A stretch of 26,026 nucleotides of DNA, taken from the NCBI GenBank assembly GCA_964389005.1, contig CAYMCV010000025.1, forward strand, positions 1 to 26,026, in the 5' to 3' direction. The first letter of the stretch is position 1; every line of letters starts with the position of its first letter. Under the pieces are notes generated by a model, which was given only the letters and a program-made list of their open reading frames with translations, did no database searches and was not told where the DNA came from. A program made the translations under genes and the position numbers. Of the stretch, positions 8,231 through 16,639 are shown in pieces. Origin of the DNA: CAYMCV01 sp964389005. GTDB lineage: Bacteria; Bacillota; Clostridia; Lachnospirales; Lachnospiraceae.

Positions 8231-8259
8231 ATTATACTTAGTTGATCCATCAAACACCG
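8231..8259 (-). promoter_or_regulatory. Candidate promoter of the dac-scpAB operon
   Basis: On the minus strand a perfect TATAAT (8231-8236) lies about 60 bases upstream of the first D,D-carboxypeptidase. The -35 at 17-base spacing is poor (CGGTGT, 8254-8259). A small inverted repeat, TTGAT-GG-ATCAA, fills the spacer at 8242-8253 and could be an operator; this is inference. Confidence 0.5.
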
Positions 8260-8288
8260 AGAGGTTATCTCCCCGGAGTATTCCGTGT
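8254..8288 (-). other. Structured inverted-repeat element upstream of the dac operon
   Basis: A compact set of nested inverted repeats. The outer arms are ACAC/GTGT. Inside are one hairpin GGA-ATAC-TCC and a second GGGAG-ATAAC-CTCTC (one G-T pair), so the segment could fold as a three-way junction. It lies upstream of the -10, so it would be RNA only in read-through from rpsU; as DNA it could be a regulator site. I do not recognise it. Confidence 0.3.
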
Positions 8289-8353
8289 ATCAGTTAGTGG
8301 CAAAAAACTTTTTAAGCCTAACATCGATAAATCAAGAAAGCATTTCTGTTCAC

Positions 8354-8383
8354 TAAAAAACTCTCACCTTACGATGAGAGTTT
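8354..8383 (-). terminator. Intrinsic terminator downstream of rpsU
   Basis: On the minus strand a 9-base-pair stem AAACTCTCA / TGAGAGTTT with an 8-base loop is followed by a T run (TTTTTT including stem ends). It starts 9 bases after the rpsU stop codon. Confidence 0.9.
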
Positions 8384-8391
8384 CTGATAAA

Positions 8392-8568
8392 TTAATTATA
8401 TTTGCGCTTTCTTGCAGCTTCAGACTTCTTCTTACGTCTAACGCTAGGTTTCTCGTAGTGCTCACGCTTACGGATTTCCTGCTGGATACCGGCTTTGGCA
8501 CAACTTCTCTTAAAACGACGCAATGCGCTGTCTAAAGATTCATTTTCTTTTACTTCAACTCTTGACAT
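8392..8568 (-). CDS. rpsU: 30S ribosomal protein S21
   Basis: A 58-residue bS21, a small-subunit ribosomal protein. The sequence starts MSRVEVKENESLDSALRRFK, continues with CAKAGIQQEIRKREHYEKPS and ends in a very basic tail (RRKKKSEAARKRKYN), as in other Firmicutes S21. The start is ATG at 8568, with a strong purine-rich ribosome binding site (GGAGGGAGGG) upstream. An in-frame extension to 8667 is not protein-like and runs into the promoter. The gene has its own promoter and terminator and is flanked by alaS upstream and the dac-scpAB operon downstream, all on the minus strand. Confidence 0.97.
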   Translation of the reverse strand: MSRVEVKENESLDSALRRFKRSCAKAGIQQEIRKREHYEKPSVRRKKKSEAARKRKYN

Positions 8569-8638
8569 TCTACTCACCCTCCCTCCAGTCGTGTATTGTG
8601 CATTTGACTGTTCGGGTATTCTAAACTGCACGCTAGTA

Positions 8639-8667
8639 ATTATACTCAATAATTCTAGATTCGTCAA
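8639..8667 (-). promoter_or_regulatory. Promoter of rpsU
   Basis: On the minus strand TTGACG (8662-8667) and TATAAT (8639-8644) are separated by exactly 17 bases, close to the housekeeping sigma consensus. The resulting leader is about 60 bases. Confidence 0.85.
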
Positions 8668-8734
8668 CCAATTTTTTGCAATTTAACGCTCATTACCGCT
8701 TATTTTTGATAAAAACCATTGCATTCTTGTCTTG

Positions 8735-11374
8735 TTACGACAGTTGTCCTTTTAAAACATTGACACATTCGCACAGTGCTTCGTCAATGCCTGCCGGATT
8801 CTTTCCGCCGGCTTGTGCCATATTGGGACGTCCGCCGCCGCCACCGCCTACAAGTGTAGCAATTCCCTTGATTAAGTTTCCGGCATGTGCACCACGTGCC
8901 ATTGCACCCTCGGTTGCCATCGCAATCATGTTGACTTTCCCGTCTTGATCTGAAATCAGAACCACAACGCCTTCGCCGAGTTTTGCTTTTAACTGGTCCC
9001 CTAAATCACGAAGGCCATTCATGTCAACATCGCTCAACTTCGATGCAATCAACTTCGTACCGCTTACATCAATAACCGAATCCATAACATCGCCGAGTGC
9101 ATCTTTTGCGGCTTTGCTCTTTAAGGATTCATTCTCGCTGATGCAGGTTTTGTATTCTTTGAGCAAATGCTCAATCTTTTCTTCCAGTGTATCCGGCGTT
9201 GCTTTCAACAATGCCGCCGCTTTCTTCAAATGCTCTTCCATTGTTGCGTAATATGCCATAACACCGTTATCTGTAATCGCTTCGATTCTGCGAACATTCG
9301 CTGCAACTCCACTCTCGGAAAGAATCTTGAAGCAACGAATTTGTGCCGTATTTGCAACATGCGTACCACCGCAAAGTTCTGTAGAGAACTCACCCATGCG
9401 AACCACGCGAACTTCATCGCCGTATTTCTCACCGAATAATGCCATGGCACCGGTTTTCTTCGCTTCATCAATACTCATAATATCCGTTACAACCGGAAGT
9501 GATGCAGCAATTTCTTCATTGACAATTGACTCAACCTGCAGCAATTCTTCTCTCGTCATCGCCGAAAAATGGCTAAAATCGAAACGCAAACGTTCTCCGT
9601 TTACGAAGGAACCTGCCTGTTCCACATGGGTACCAAGTACGGTTCGCAGCGCTTTTTGCAAAAGATGTGTAGCACTGTGATTCTTACAGGTATCCAAACG
9701 ATTTCTGTTGTCAACGGCCAATATGACACTGTCGGAAACTTTTAGCATACCTCTGCTCACTCTTCCGATATGTCCGACTTTGCCGCCAAGCAAATGAACT
9801 GTATCCAATACTTCAAATTCACCATCTTCGCCCAGAATTGTTCCGATATCCGCATTCTGTCCGCCTTTGGTTGCATAAAACGGCGTCTCTTCCACAATAA
9901 CGGTTCCGACTTCTCCGTCGGTTAACGCCTCTACAAGTTCGGTTTCTGTTGTCAAAACCGTAATCTTGGAGGTATGTTTCAGTCTGTCATACCCGACAAA
10001 TTCCGTTGTGATTGCCGGATCGATGGATTCATAAACCGTTGCATCCGCGCCCATATAGTTGGTTGTCTTACGTGCCCTTTTGGCAGTATCCTTCTGCTCC
10101 TGCATTGCCGCACGGAAGCCTTCCTCGTCAACACTGCATCCTTTTTCTTCCAGAATCTCGATGGTTAAGTCAAGAGGAAATCCGTAGGTGTCATATAACT
10201 TGAATGCATCTGCGCCGGACATTTGCTTCTTACCTTCCGCGTGCATTTTATCAAGAAGTTCCGACAGAATCGAAAGCCCCTGATCGATGGTTTTGTTAAA
10301 TTTATTTTCTTCTTCCGTCAATATACGGAAGATAAAATCTTTCTTTTCTTCGAGTTCCGGATAACCGCCCTTGCTGCCCTCTATCACAGTCTCACTTAAG
10401 TTTGCCAAGAACGTTCCCTGAACGCCGAGCAATCTGCCGTGTCTTGCCGCACGTCTGATAATGCGTCGCAATACATATCCGCGCTTCTCATTGCTTGGCA
10501 TGATACCGTCAGATATCATAAATGTTGCCGAACGAATATGATCCGTAATCAAACGAATCGAAACATCCTGTTTCGCATCCTGTTGATAGGTTATGCCTGC
10601 AATCGCACACACACGGTTGCGTAATTCTTGAATCGTATCGACATCAAATAAGGAATCCACATCTTGTACTACAACCGCAAGTCTTTCCAGTCCCATTCCG
10701 GTATCGATATTCTTCTGTTCCAACTCGGAATAGTTGCCTTTTCCGTCATTGTCAAACTGTGTAAATACGTTGTTCCAAACTTCCATATAACGATCGCACT
10801 CACACCCGACTGTACAGTCCGGCTTCCCGCAGCCATATTTCGCGCCACGGTCATAGTAGATTTCCGAGCAAGGTCCACAGGGTCCTGAGCCATGCTCCCA
10901 GAAGTTGTCTTCTTTTCCAAACCTAAAAATTCTCTCCGCAGGAATACCGATTTTTTGATTCCAGATGGCAAACGCTTCATCATCATCCTGATAAACTGAA
11001 GGGTACAACCGATTTGCGTCCAGTCCTACAACTTCGGTCAGAAACTCCCAACTCCAACTAATCGCTTCTTCTTTGAAATAATCACCAAAAGAAAAATTAC
11101 CGAGCATCTCAAAAAAAGTGCCGTGTCGTGCTGTTTTACCGACATTCTCGATATCACCGGTTCTGATACACTTCTGACATGTAGTCACACGTTTACGCGG
11201 CGGAATTTCCTGACCGGTAAAATACGGTTTCAAGGGTGCCATACCCGAATTAATCAATAAAAGACTGTTATCATTATGAGGAACAAGGGAAAAACTCTTC
11301 ATTTTTAGATGACCTTTGCTCTCAAAAAAGTCCAAAAACATCGTTCTCAGTTCGTTTACACCATATGCTTTCAC
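8735..11374 (-). CDS. alaS: Alanine--tRNA ligase
   Basis: An 879-residue AlaRS, the class II enzyme that charges tRNA-Ala. The order of parts is complete: aminoacylation core (motif 2 region RHGTFFEMLGNFSFGDYF at ~83-100; GMGLERLA at ~226-233), editing domain with HSATH (His566, His570) and CGGTH (Cys668, His672), and a C-terminal oligomerisation/C-Ala region with GGGGGGRPNMAQAGG. Length is normal. The start is GTG at 11374, with GGAGGA (11381-11386 on the complement) six bases upstream. It has its own consensus promoter immediately downstream of the CAP-domain gene; no T-box leader fits in the short 5' region. Confidence 0.98.
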   Translation of the reverse strand: MKAYGVNELRTMFLDFFESKGHLKMKSFSLVPHNDNSLLLINSGMAPLKPYFTGQEIPPRKRVTTCQKCIRTGDIENVGKTARHGTFFEMLGNFSFGDYFKEEAISWSWEFLTEVVGLDANRLYPSVYQDDDEAFAIWNQKIGIPAERIFRFGKEDNFWEHGSGPCGPCSEIYYDRGAKYGCGKPDCTVGCECDRYMEVWNNVFTQFDNDGKGNYSELEQKNIDTGMGLERLAVVVQDVDSLFDVDTIQELRNRVCAIAGITYQQDAKQDVSIRLITDHIRSATFMISDGIMPSNEKRGYVLRRIIRRAARHGRLLGVQGTFLANLSETVIEGSKGGYPELEEKKDFIFRILTEEENKFNKTIDQGLSILSELLDKMHAEGKKQMSGADAFKLYDTYGFPLDLTIEILEEKGCSVDEEGFRAAMQEQKDTAKRARKTTNYMGADATVYESIDPAITTEFVGYDRLKHTSKITVLTTETELVEALTDGEVGTVIVEETPFYATKGGQNADIGTILGEDGEFEVLDTVHLLGGKVGHIGRVSRGMLKVSDSVILAVDNRNRLDTCKNHSATHLLQKALRTVLGTHVEQAGSFVNGERLRFDFSHFSAMTREELLQVESIVNEEIAASLPVVTDIMSIDEAKKTGAMALFGEKYGDEVRVVRMGEFSTELCGGTHVANTAQIRCFKILSESGVAANVRRIEAITDNGVMAYYATMEEHLKKAAALLKATPDTLEEKIEHLLKEYKTCISENESLKSKAAKDALGDVMDSVIDVSGTKLIASKLSDVDMNGLRDLGDQLKAKLGEGVVVLISDQDGKVNMIAMATEGAMARGAHAGNLIKGIATLVGGGGGGRPNMAQAGGKNPAGIDEALCECVNVLKGQLS

Positions 11375-11418
11375 GGTATTTCCTCCAAAATTTACATTAA
11401 TTTTTAATGAACTGTATA

Positions 11419-11447
11419 ATTATAGATGGATTCTAATTCTATGTCAA
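11419..11447 (-). promoter_or_regulatory. Consensus promoter of alaS
   Basis: On the minus strand a perfect TTGACA (11442-11447) and a perfect TATAAT (11419-11424) are spaced by 17 bases. The TGA within TTGACA is the stop codon of the upstream CAP-domain gene. The predicted leader is only ~37 bases. Confidence 0.9.
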
Positions 11448-12526
11448 TCTGTAAATAACTGCACCCAGTAGATACCATAACCGCCCTGCGAATAGTAAAT
11501 TCCGATTCCTACATGTGCGTACGATGCGGAAAGAATATTGGCGCGATGTCCATCGGAATTCATCCATGCATTCATAACTTCTTCCGGCGTTTGTTGACCT
11601 GCTGCAATATTTTCTCCTGCCGCCATATATGCAATTTGGCTATCCGTCAAAACCGTGAAACAAGAAGTCCCATTCGGTCTGTCATGAGAAAAACTCTGCT
11701 CCAATTCTGCGGCTCTAACCTGTGCAGCGGCAGATAATGCCGCGGTTTGTTCCATTGCCGGCAGTCCGGCTTCCGATCTCTTTTGGTTAATCAGATTCAC
11801 CACTTGCGTCTGGAAATCCGCAGTATTAACAGGTGTGGTCGGTTCCGTTGTTCCTGTTGCCGGTGTCTGCGGCTGTTGTGAAGTCGGTGTCTCCGGATTC
11901 TCGGAAGCAACCGGCTGCTCCGTTATGCTTTCATCATTCTCTGCATTTTCTGCTGCAACCATTGCGAGATAATCAGCTTCTTCAATTAAGTAAGAAGCTG
12001 AGATAAATACTTCTTCCCCGTTATAACGAACGCGATACCACCCGTTATCGGACAAGCCGGTGACATCAATGCATTCTCCCTTTGCCAGCGCTCCGACTTT
12101 CTCACAGGAAGACGATGGCTCTTTACGAATATTGACTGTCTTTTTGGCATACAGTTTGGCCTGCATGTTCTTTATTTCAACACTGATGGGTGTGTTTTCT
12201 TCTTCATTGGATTCCGACGGTGTCTCACTTAATGTGTCGGATTCTTTCGGAACATTCGATTCATCGGATTCTGAATTTTGTTCCGATTCGCTTGTTGTTC
12301 CCGGTTCTTTTGTTGCATTTGGTTCTTCTGTTTCTTTCTGCGAAGATATTTCTTGTTCTGATTGTTCCGAAGTCTGCACTTTGTCAGATGCGACATCACT
12401 GCCCGCAGGCTGCTGTTCTCCTGAAACATTTTGTGTCTTTTCAGACGATGTCGTTTCCTCACCACATGCTGTCAGCATAGCCACTGCCATAACCAATATG
12501 ATTGCTTTCACGAATCGTTTATTCAT
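11444..12526 (-). CDS. Lipoprotein with SH3b and CAP (SCP/YkwD-like) domains
   Basis: A 360-residue exported lipoprotein. The signal peptide ends in lipobox LTAC (Cys21). Residues ~22-115 are a low-complexity Ser/Glu/Thr/Asn linker. Residues ~120-182 are a bacterial SH3 domain (AKKTVNIRKEPSSSCEKVGA, then GWYRVRYNGEEVFISASYL) of the kind that binds cell wall. A second Pro/Thr/Gln linker (~200-235) leads to a CAP domain at ~237-360 with SHDRPNGTSCF, AGENIAAGQ, WMNSDGHRANIL and YWVQLFTD. The function of bacterial CAP domains is mostly unknown; a cell-surface role is likely. The ribosome binding site GGAGGG precedes the ATG. No own promoter was found between it and the hairpin at 12561-12591. Confidence 0.9.
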   Translation of the reverse strand: MNKRFVKAIILVMAVAMLTACGEETTSSEKTQNVSGEQQPAGSDVASDKVQTSEQSEQEISSQKETEEPNATKEPGTTSESEQNSESDESNVPKESDTLSETPSESNEEENTPISVEIKNMQAKLYAKKTVNIRKEPSSSCEKVGALAKGECIDVTGLSDNGWYRVRYNGEEVFISASYLIEEADYLAMVAAENAENDESITEQPVASENPETPTSQQPQTPATGTTEPTTPVNTADFQTQVVNLINQKRSEAGLPAMEQTAALSAAAQVRAAELEQSFSHDRPNGTSCFTVLTDSQIAYMAAGENIAAGQQTPEEVMNAWMNSDGHRANILSASYAHVGIGIYYSQGGYGIYWVQLFTD

Positions 12527-12560
12527 TCATACCCTCCATATAAAAATAGAAAACCTATTC

Positions 12561-12591
12561 GATAAGGCACCCGGAAATCGAGTGCCTTATC
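12561..12591 (-). terminator. Strong hairpin after hydA, probable terminator
   Basis: A stem of about 13 pairs, GATAAGGCACTCG with CGGGTGCCTTATC, and a ~5-base loop, 43 bases after the hydA stop. T-rich sequence (TTTTC, TATTTTTAT) begins about 7 bases after the stem instead of directly after it, so termination may be partial, allowing read-through into the CAP gene. Confidence 0.5.
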
Positions 12592-12634
12592 TTACAGTGT
12601 CATCGGCAAACCTGTTCGGCTGTCAATGTTTCAA

Positions 12635-14361
12635 CTACAGTTTATGAATCTGTCTTTTTACATATGTCGTATGCAATAACTCATGTGACTTATGTCCGCA
12701 CGGCTCACCCAAGTATGAAGCATAGAGTTCCTTCACTGCCTCATTCTCATGAGATTTACGAACCGGCATGGATGCATCATAATCATACAATGCTTTTGCA
12801 CGAAGTGCACGAATATCGGTAAAGTTCCGAATTCTTGCCGGTACCTGCGGTTGTCCGCCACCGTTTACGCAACCGCCCGGGCATGCCATGATTTCCACAA
12901 AGGCATAATCCGCTTCGCCTGCTCTGATTTTATCCATAATAACTTTTGCATTGGAAAGACCGGATGCAACCGCAACCTTCACTTCCATGCCTGCAACTGT
13001 GTAGGTTGCTTCTTTGATTCCTTGAACACCACGTACATCCACGAATTCAATCGGGCTGTCATTGGTCTCGCCTGTCAATTTCCAAACTGCGGTACGAAGT
13101 GCCGCTTCCATAACACCGCCGGTTGCGCCAAAGATAACTGCCGCACCCGTACTTCTTCCGAGAGGATCGTCAAACTTCTCATCCGGAAGTTCTGCAAAGT
13201 TCAAGCCACAACGTTCAATCATACGTCCCAGTTCTCTGGTTGTCATGGTGTAATCCAAATCCGCAACACCTGCTCCGTTCTGATCTTCACGTCCGATTTC
13301 GAACTTCTTCGCGGTACAAGGCATGATGCTGACAGATACGATATCTTCTTTGTTCCATCCCATTTTTTCAGCATAGTAGGTCTTCAAAATAGCACCAAAC
13401 ATCTGCTGCGGTGATTTACAGGATGATAAATGCTCCAACTGATCCGGATAGTAATGCTCGCAATACTTAATCCAGCCCGGTGAACAGGATGTAATCATCG
13501 GAAGCACGCCGCCATTCTGAATTCTTTGCAACAACTCGGTTGCTTCTTCCATAATGGTAACATCAGCAGCAAAATCAGTATCAAATACTCTTTCGAATCC
13601 AATTCTTCTGAGTGCCGCAACCATCTTGCCTTCTACGCCGGTACCGATGGGATATCCGAACACTTCGCCCAATCCCGCACGAACTGCCGGTGCAGTCTGA
13701 ACAACCACATGCTTCGTAGGATCTGCAATGGCCTCAAGAATATCGTCCATATTGCTCTTTTCGTAAATTGCACCTGTCGGGCAAACTGCGATACACTGTC
13801 CACAGGATACACAACTGGTTTCACCAAGNNNNNNNNNNTGTTATTTGCTCCGATAACACCGATTCCCTGTGTTTTCTCACATGCTGCTACGCAACGACGA
13901 CAGTTGATACACTTGTTGTTGTCACGAACCATGTGTGCCGCAGAATCATCAATTTCAAATGAATTACCGATTCCTTCATACTTCAATTCATCATCAATAC
14001 CGAAATCTTTGCAAAGTTTCTGTAATTCACACTTTCCGCTTCTGACGCATGACAAACACTTTCTGTCATGGTCTGATAAAAGTAACTGTAATGTCTTTTT
14101 TCTGGAATCCAGTACTTTGGGAGAATTCGTATATACTTTCATTCCTTCCGATACCGGATATACGCAAGATGCAACCAGTCTTGCACCTCTTCCTTCATCT
14201 GCTTCCACCATACAGATACGGCAGGCACCAATCTCATTAATCTCTTTTAAGTAGCAAAGAGTCGGAATATCGATTCCCACAGTTTTGGCAGCCGCAAGAA
14301 TGGTAGTGCCTTTGGGTGCTTCCACAGCAATACCATTTATAAATAAATTAACGGTCTCCAT
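12635..14361 (-). CDS. hydA: [FeFe] hydrogenase catalytic subunit of the NAD-linked (bifurcating-type) complex, interrupted by an assembly gap
   Basis: This is the H2-forming subunit of a HydABC/HndABCD complex. The N-terminal part (174 residues before the gap) has a [2Fe-2S] domain (Cys36, 47, 50, 66), a His-Cys cluster motif (His98, Cys102, 105, 111) and the first [4Fe-4S] motif (Cys151, 154, 157, 161). Ten Ns at 13829-13838 follow. After the gap come the second [4Fe-4S] motif (CVSCGQCIAVCP) and the H-cluster domain with MPCTAKKFE and EIMACPGGCVNGGGQP. The first H-cluster loop reads TSCSPGW instead of TSCCPGW. The halves are in different frames as written, which is best explained by an unknown gap length. 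Total ~570 residues plus missing ones fits HndD-type subunits. It is the last gene of the hydrogenase operon. Confidence 0.93.
13829..13838. other. Assembly gap (10 N) inside hydA
   Basis: Ten undetermined bases. Upstream the frame ends ...GVIGANN plus the first base (A) of a codon; downstream it resumes LGETSCVSCGQC. For the frame to stay open the true length must be 2 modulo 3, so 10 cannot be right. Homologues as I recall them have roughly 15 residues here (an NRGF... stretch), so about 40-50 bases are probably missing. Confidence 0.9.
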
Positions 14362-14387
14362 TATTCTACCTCCTAAAATTTGTGATT

Positions 14388-14409
14388 CTCACCTTTTATC
14401 TTCGGTGAG
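14388..14409 (-). other. Intercistronic hairpin between the NuoF-like gene and hydA
   Basis: A perfect 6-pair stem CTCACC / GGTGAG with a 10-base loop in the 73-base gap between the two genes. There is no T run, so it is probably not a terminator; it may protect or separate mRNA segments, which is inference. Confidence 0.4.
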
Positions 14410-14434
14410 CCGTTATGCTGCAACTTTTCCGCCA

Positions 14435-16228
14435 TTAACCCTTGGAAATTGCACCGAATTTACATTTTTCAATACAAGCGCCGCACTTCAGGCACTTGGA
14501 AGTATCAATACTGTGAGCTTCTTTCAGCGCACCCGTGATTGCTCCTGCGGGACAAACTCTTGCACACATCGTACATCCTTTACACTTCTCAGGGTCGATG
14601 GAATAAGAAAGAAGGCTCTTGCATACACCTGCGGGACACTTTTTATCTACCACATGTGCGATATATTCATCTCTGAAGTAACGCAGTGTGGAAAGAACCG
14701 GATTCGGAGCCGTCTGACCCAAACCGCAAAGTGAGTTGGCTTTGATGTAATAGCAAAGTTCTTCCATCTTGTCAAGGTCTTCCAATGTTCCCTGACCTTT
14801 GGTGATTTTATCAAGCATCTCATACAATCTCTTGGTACCGATACGGCACGGTGTACACTTACCGCATGATTCGTCAACCGTGAATTCAAGGAAGAATTTA
14901 GCGATATCAACCATACAGTTGTCTTCATCCATAACAATCATACCACCGGAACCCATCATGGAACCGATGGAAATCAAGTTGTCATAATCGATGGGAATAT
15001 CAAAATGCTCTGCAGGAATACATCCGCCGGACGGACCGCCTGTTTGCGCTGCTTTGAACTTCTTTCCTTTTGGAATACCACCGCCGATGTCTTCAATAAC
15101 TTCTCTCAAAGTGGTGCCCATCGGAACTTCCACAAGACCGGTGTTGTTAATCTTGCCACCCAAAGCAAATACCTTGGTTCCTTTGGACTTCTCGGTTCCC
15201 ATGGAAGAAAACCACTCTGCACCGTTCAAAATAATTCTCGGTACATTTGCATAAGTCTCAACATTGTTCAATACGGTCGGCTTCTGGAACAAGCCCTTAA
15301 CTGCCGGGAAAGGAGGACGCGGACGCGGTTCGCCACGATTTCCTTCAATGGAAGTCATCAACGCGGTTTCCTCACCGCATACGAAAGCACCTGCGCCGAG
15401 ACGCAAGTCAATATCAAATGAGAAATCGGTTCCGAAAATGTTCTTTCCGAGTAATCCGTACTCTCTGGCCTGGCCGATGGCAATTTTTAATCTCTCAATT
15501 GCGATCGGGTACTCTGCACGTACATAAATATAACCCTGGTTCGCTCCGATTGCATAACCGGCAATCGCCATTGCTTCCAGAATAACATGCGGATCACCTT
15601 CCAAAACGGAACGATCCATGAATGCACCCGGGTCACCCTCATCCGCATTACAGCATACATACTTCTGATCTGCATCCGGAACGAGAGTTCTTGCCAATTT
15701 CCACTTCTGTCCTGTCGGGAAACCTGCGCCGCCGCGACCGCGTAAACCGGAAGCCAAAATTGTGTCGATAACACCTTCCGGTGTCATTTCCGTCAATACT
15801 TTGCCCAATGCCTGATATCCATCGGTTGCAATATACTCGTCAATATCCTCGGGATTGATTACACCGCAGTTTCTCAGTGCAATTCTCTTTTGTTTCTTAT
15901 AGAATCCGGTCTCAACCAAAGGCTTGATACCTTCCTCTGTAACTGTTTCCTGATATAAAAGGCGGCTTACGACTCTACCTTTTAACAGATGTTCTGAAAC
16001 AATTTCCGGAACATCTTCTGATTTCACCATGGAATAGAAAGATCCTTCCGGATAGATTAATACGATAGGGCCAAGTGCACACAAACCGTGGCATCCGGTG
16101 CGAACGACCGCTACCTCATCCTTCAGACCCTGTTTTTCGATTTCTGCTTCGAAAGTATCAATAATCTGTTGACTTCCTGAGGAAGTACAACCGGTTCCAC
16201 CACAAACCAATACGTGTGAACGATACAT
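14435..16228 (-). CDS. hydB: NuoF-like NADH/FMN-binding subunit of the [FeFe] hydrogenase (HydB/HndC)
   Basis: A 597-residue diaphorase subunit that binds NAD(H) and FMN and passes electrons to HydA. The order is: thioredoxin-like [2Fe-2S] domain (Cys9, 14, 46, 50), the 51-kDa core with GRGGAGFPTG (164-173) and VCCNADEGDPGAF, the [4Fe-4S] motif ESCGKCTPCRIGT (Cys455, 458, 461, with Cys501), and two C-terminal ferredoxin-type [4Fe-4S] motifs (Cys549-559 and Cys579-589). This fusion is the form seen in HydB/HndC. A strong GAGGAGG precedes the ATG. It lies 17 bases after the HndB-like gene and 73 bases before hydA. Confidence 0.96.
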   Translation of the reverse strand: MYRSHVLVCGGTGCTSSGSQQIIDTFEAEIEKQGLKDEVAVVRTGCHGLCALGPIVLIYPEGSFYSMVKSEDVPEIVSEHLLKGRVVSRLLYQETVTEEGIKPLVETGFYKKQKRIALRNCGVINPEDIDEYIATDGYQALGKVLTEMTPEGVIDTILASGLRGRGGAGFPTGQKWKLARTLVPDADQKYVCCNADEGDPGAFMDRSVLEGDPHVILEAMAIAGYAIGANQGYIYVRAEYPIAIERLKIAIGQAREYGLLGKNIFGTDFSFDIDLRLGAGAFVCGEETALMTSIEGNRGEPRPRPPFPAVKGLFQKPTVLNNVETYANVPRIILNGAEWFSSMGTEKSKGTKVFALGGKINNTGLVEVPMGTTLREVIEDIGGGIPKGKKFKAAQTGGPSGGCIPAEHFDIPIDYDNLISIGSMMGSGGMIVMDEDNCMVDIAKFFLEFTVDESCGKCTPCRIGTKRLYEMLDKITKGQGTLEDLDKMEELCYYIKANSLCGLGQTAPNPVLSTLRYFRDEYIAHVVDKKCPAGVCKSLLSYSIDPEKCKGCTMCARVCPAGAITGALKEAHSIDTSKCLKCGACIEKCKFGAISKG

Positions 16229-16245
16229 GAATTTGTCCTCCTCAA

Positions 16246-16617
16246 TTATTTAATCTCATTACCAATGGTATACTCGGTAATGACCTGACCGCGAATCAAG
16301 TGCTTCTCAACTACTTCAAGTGCTTTCTCCGGAGTCATTTTTACATAGGTAACTTTTTCTTTGCCGGGTTGCATAACCTCAACGATCGGCTCAAACTGGC
16401 ATAATCCGATGCATCCGGTCTGTGTAACGGCAACATCTTCCAACTTCTTCTGCATAACCGCATCAGATAAAGCCACAAGTACCGGTCTGGCTCCGCTCGC
16501 GATACCGCAGGTCGCCATTCCGACAACAACTCTGGTTCCTGCTTCGCTCTCTGCACGAAGACCGACCTGACCTTGCATCTTGTCTCTGATTGCTTTTAAT
16601 TCTTCAAGAGATTTCAT
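16246..16617 (-). CDS. Thioredoxin-like [2Fe-2S] ferredoxin-domain subunit (HndB-like)
   Basis: A 123-residue protein resembling HndB of NAD(P)-reducing [FeFe] hydrogenases. It begins MKSLEELKAIRDKMQ, then VVVGMATCGIASGARPVL, and has TQTGCIGLCQFEPIVEV and YVKMTPEKALEVVEKHL. Visible cysteines are Cys37, Cys69 and Cys73, so only three of the four usual [2Fe-2S] ligands are present; I believe this is normal for the HndB family but cannot check. AGGAGGAG precedes the ATG. It sits between the GHKL ATPase and the NuoF-like gene. Its exact role in the complex is not established. Confidence 0.88.
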   Translation of the reverse strand: MKSLEELKAIRDKMQGQVGLRAESEAGTRVVVGMATCGIASGARPVLVALSDAVMQKKLEDVAVTQTGCIGLCQFEPIVEVMQPGKEKVTYVKMTPEKALEVVEKHLIRGQVITEYTIGNEIK

Positions 16618-16639
16618 GTGCTCTCCTCCTAATTTAATG

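Noticed and set aside
8569..8667. 33-codon extension of ribosomal protein S21
   Set aside because: It runs through the ribosome binding site and leader and begins at the -35 of the rpsU promoter; S21 starts MSRVEV.
12060..12647. 195-codon plus-strand frame opposite the CAP lipoprotein gene
   Set aside because: Its Ser/Phe/Asp-rich composition mirrors the low-complexity Ser/Glu linker on the other strand.
12749..13414. 221-codon open frame on the plus strand opposite hydA
   Set aside because: It lies antisense to strongly conserved hydA sequence, is Cys/His-rich as expected for a shadow frame and has no ribosome binding site.
12635..14361. hydA as a pseudogene with a real frameshift
   Set aside because: The frame change coincides exactly with the 10-N gap and both sides are fully conserved.
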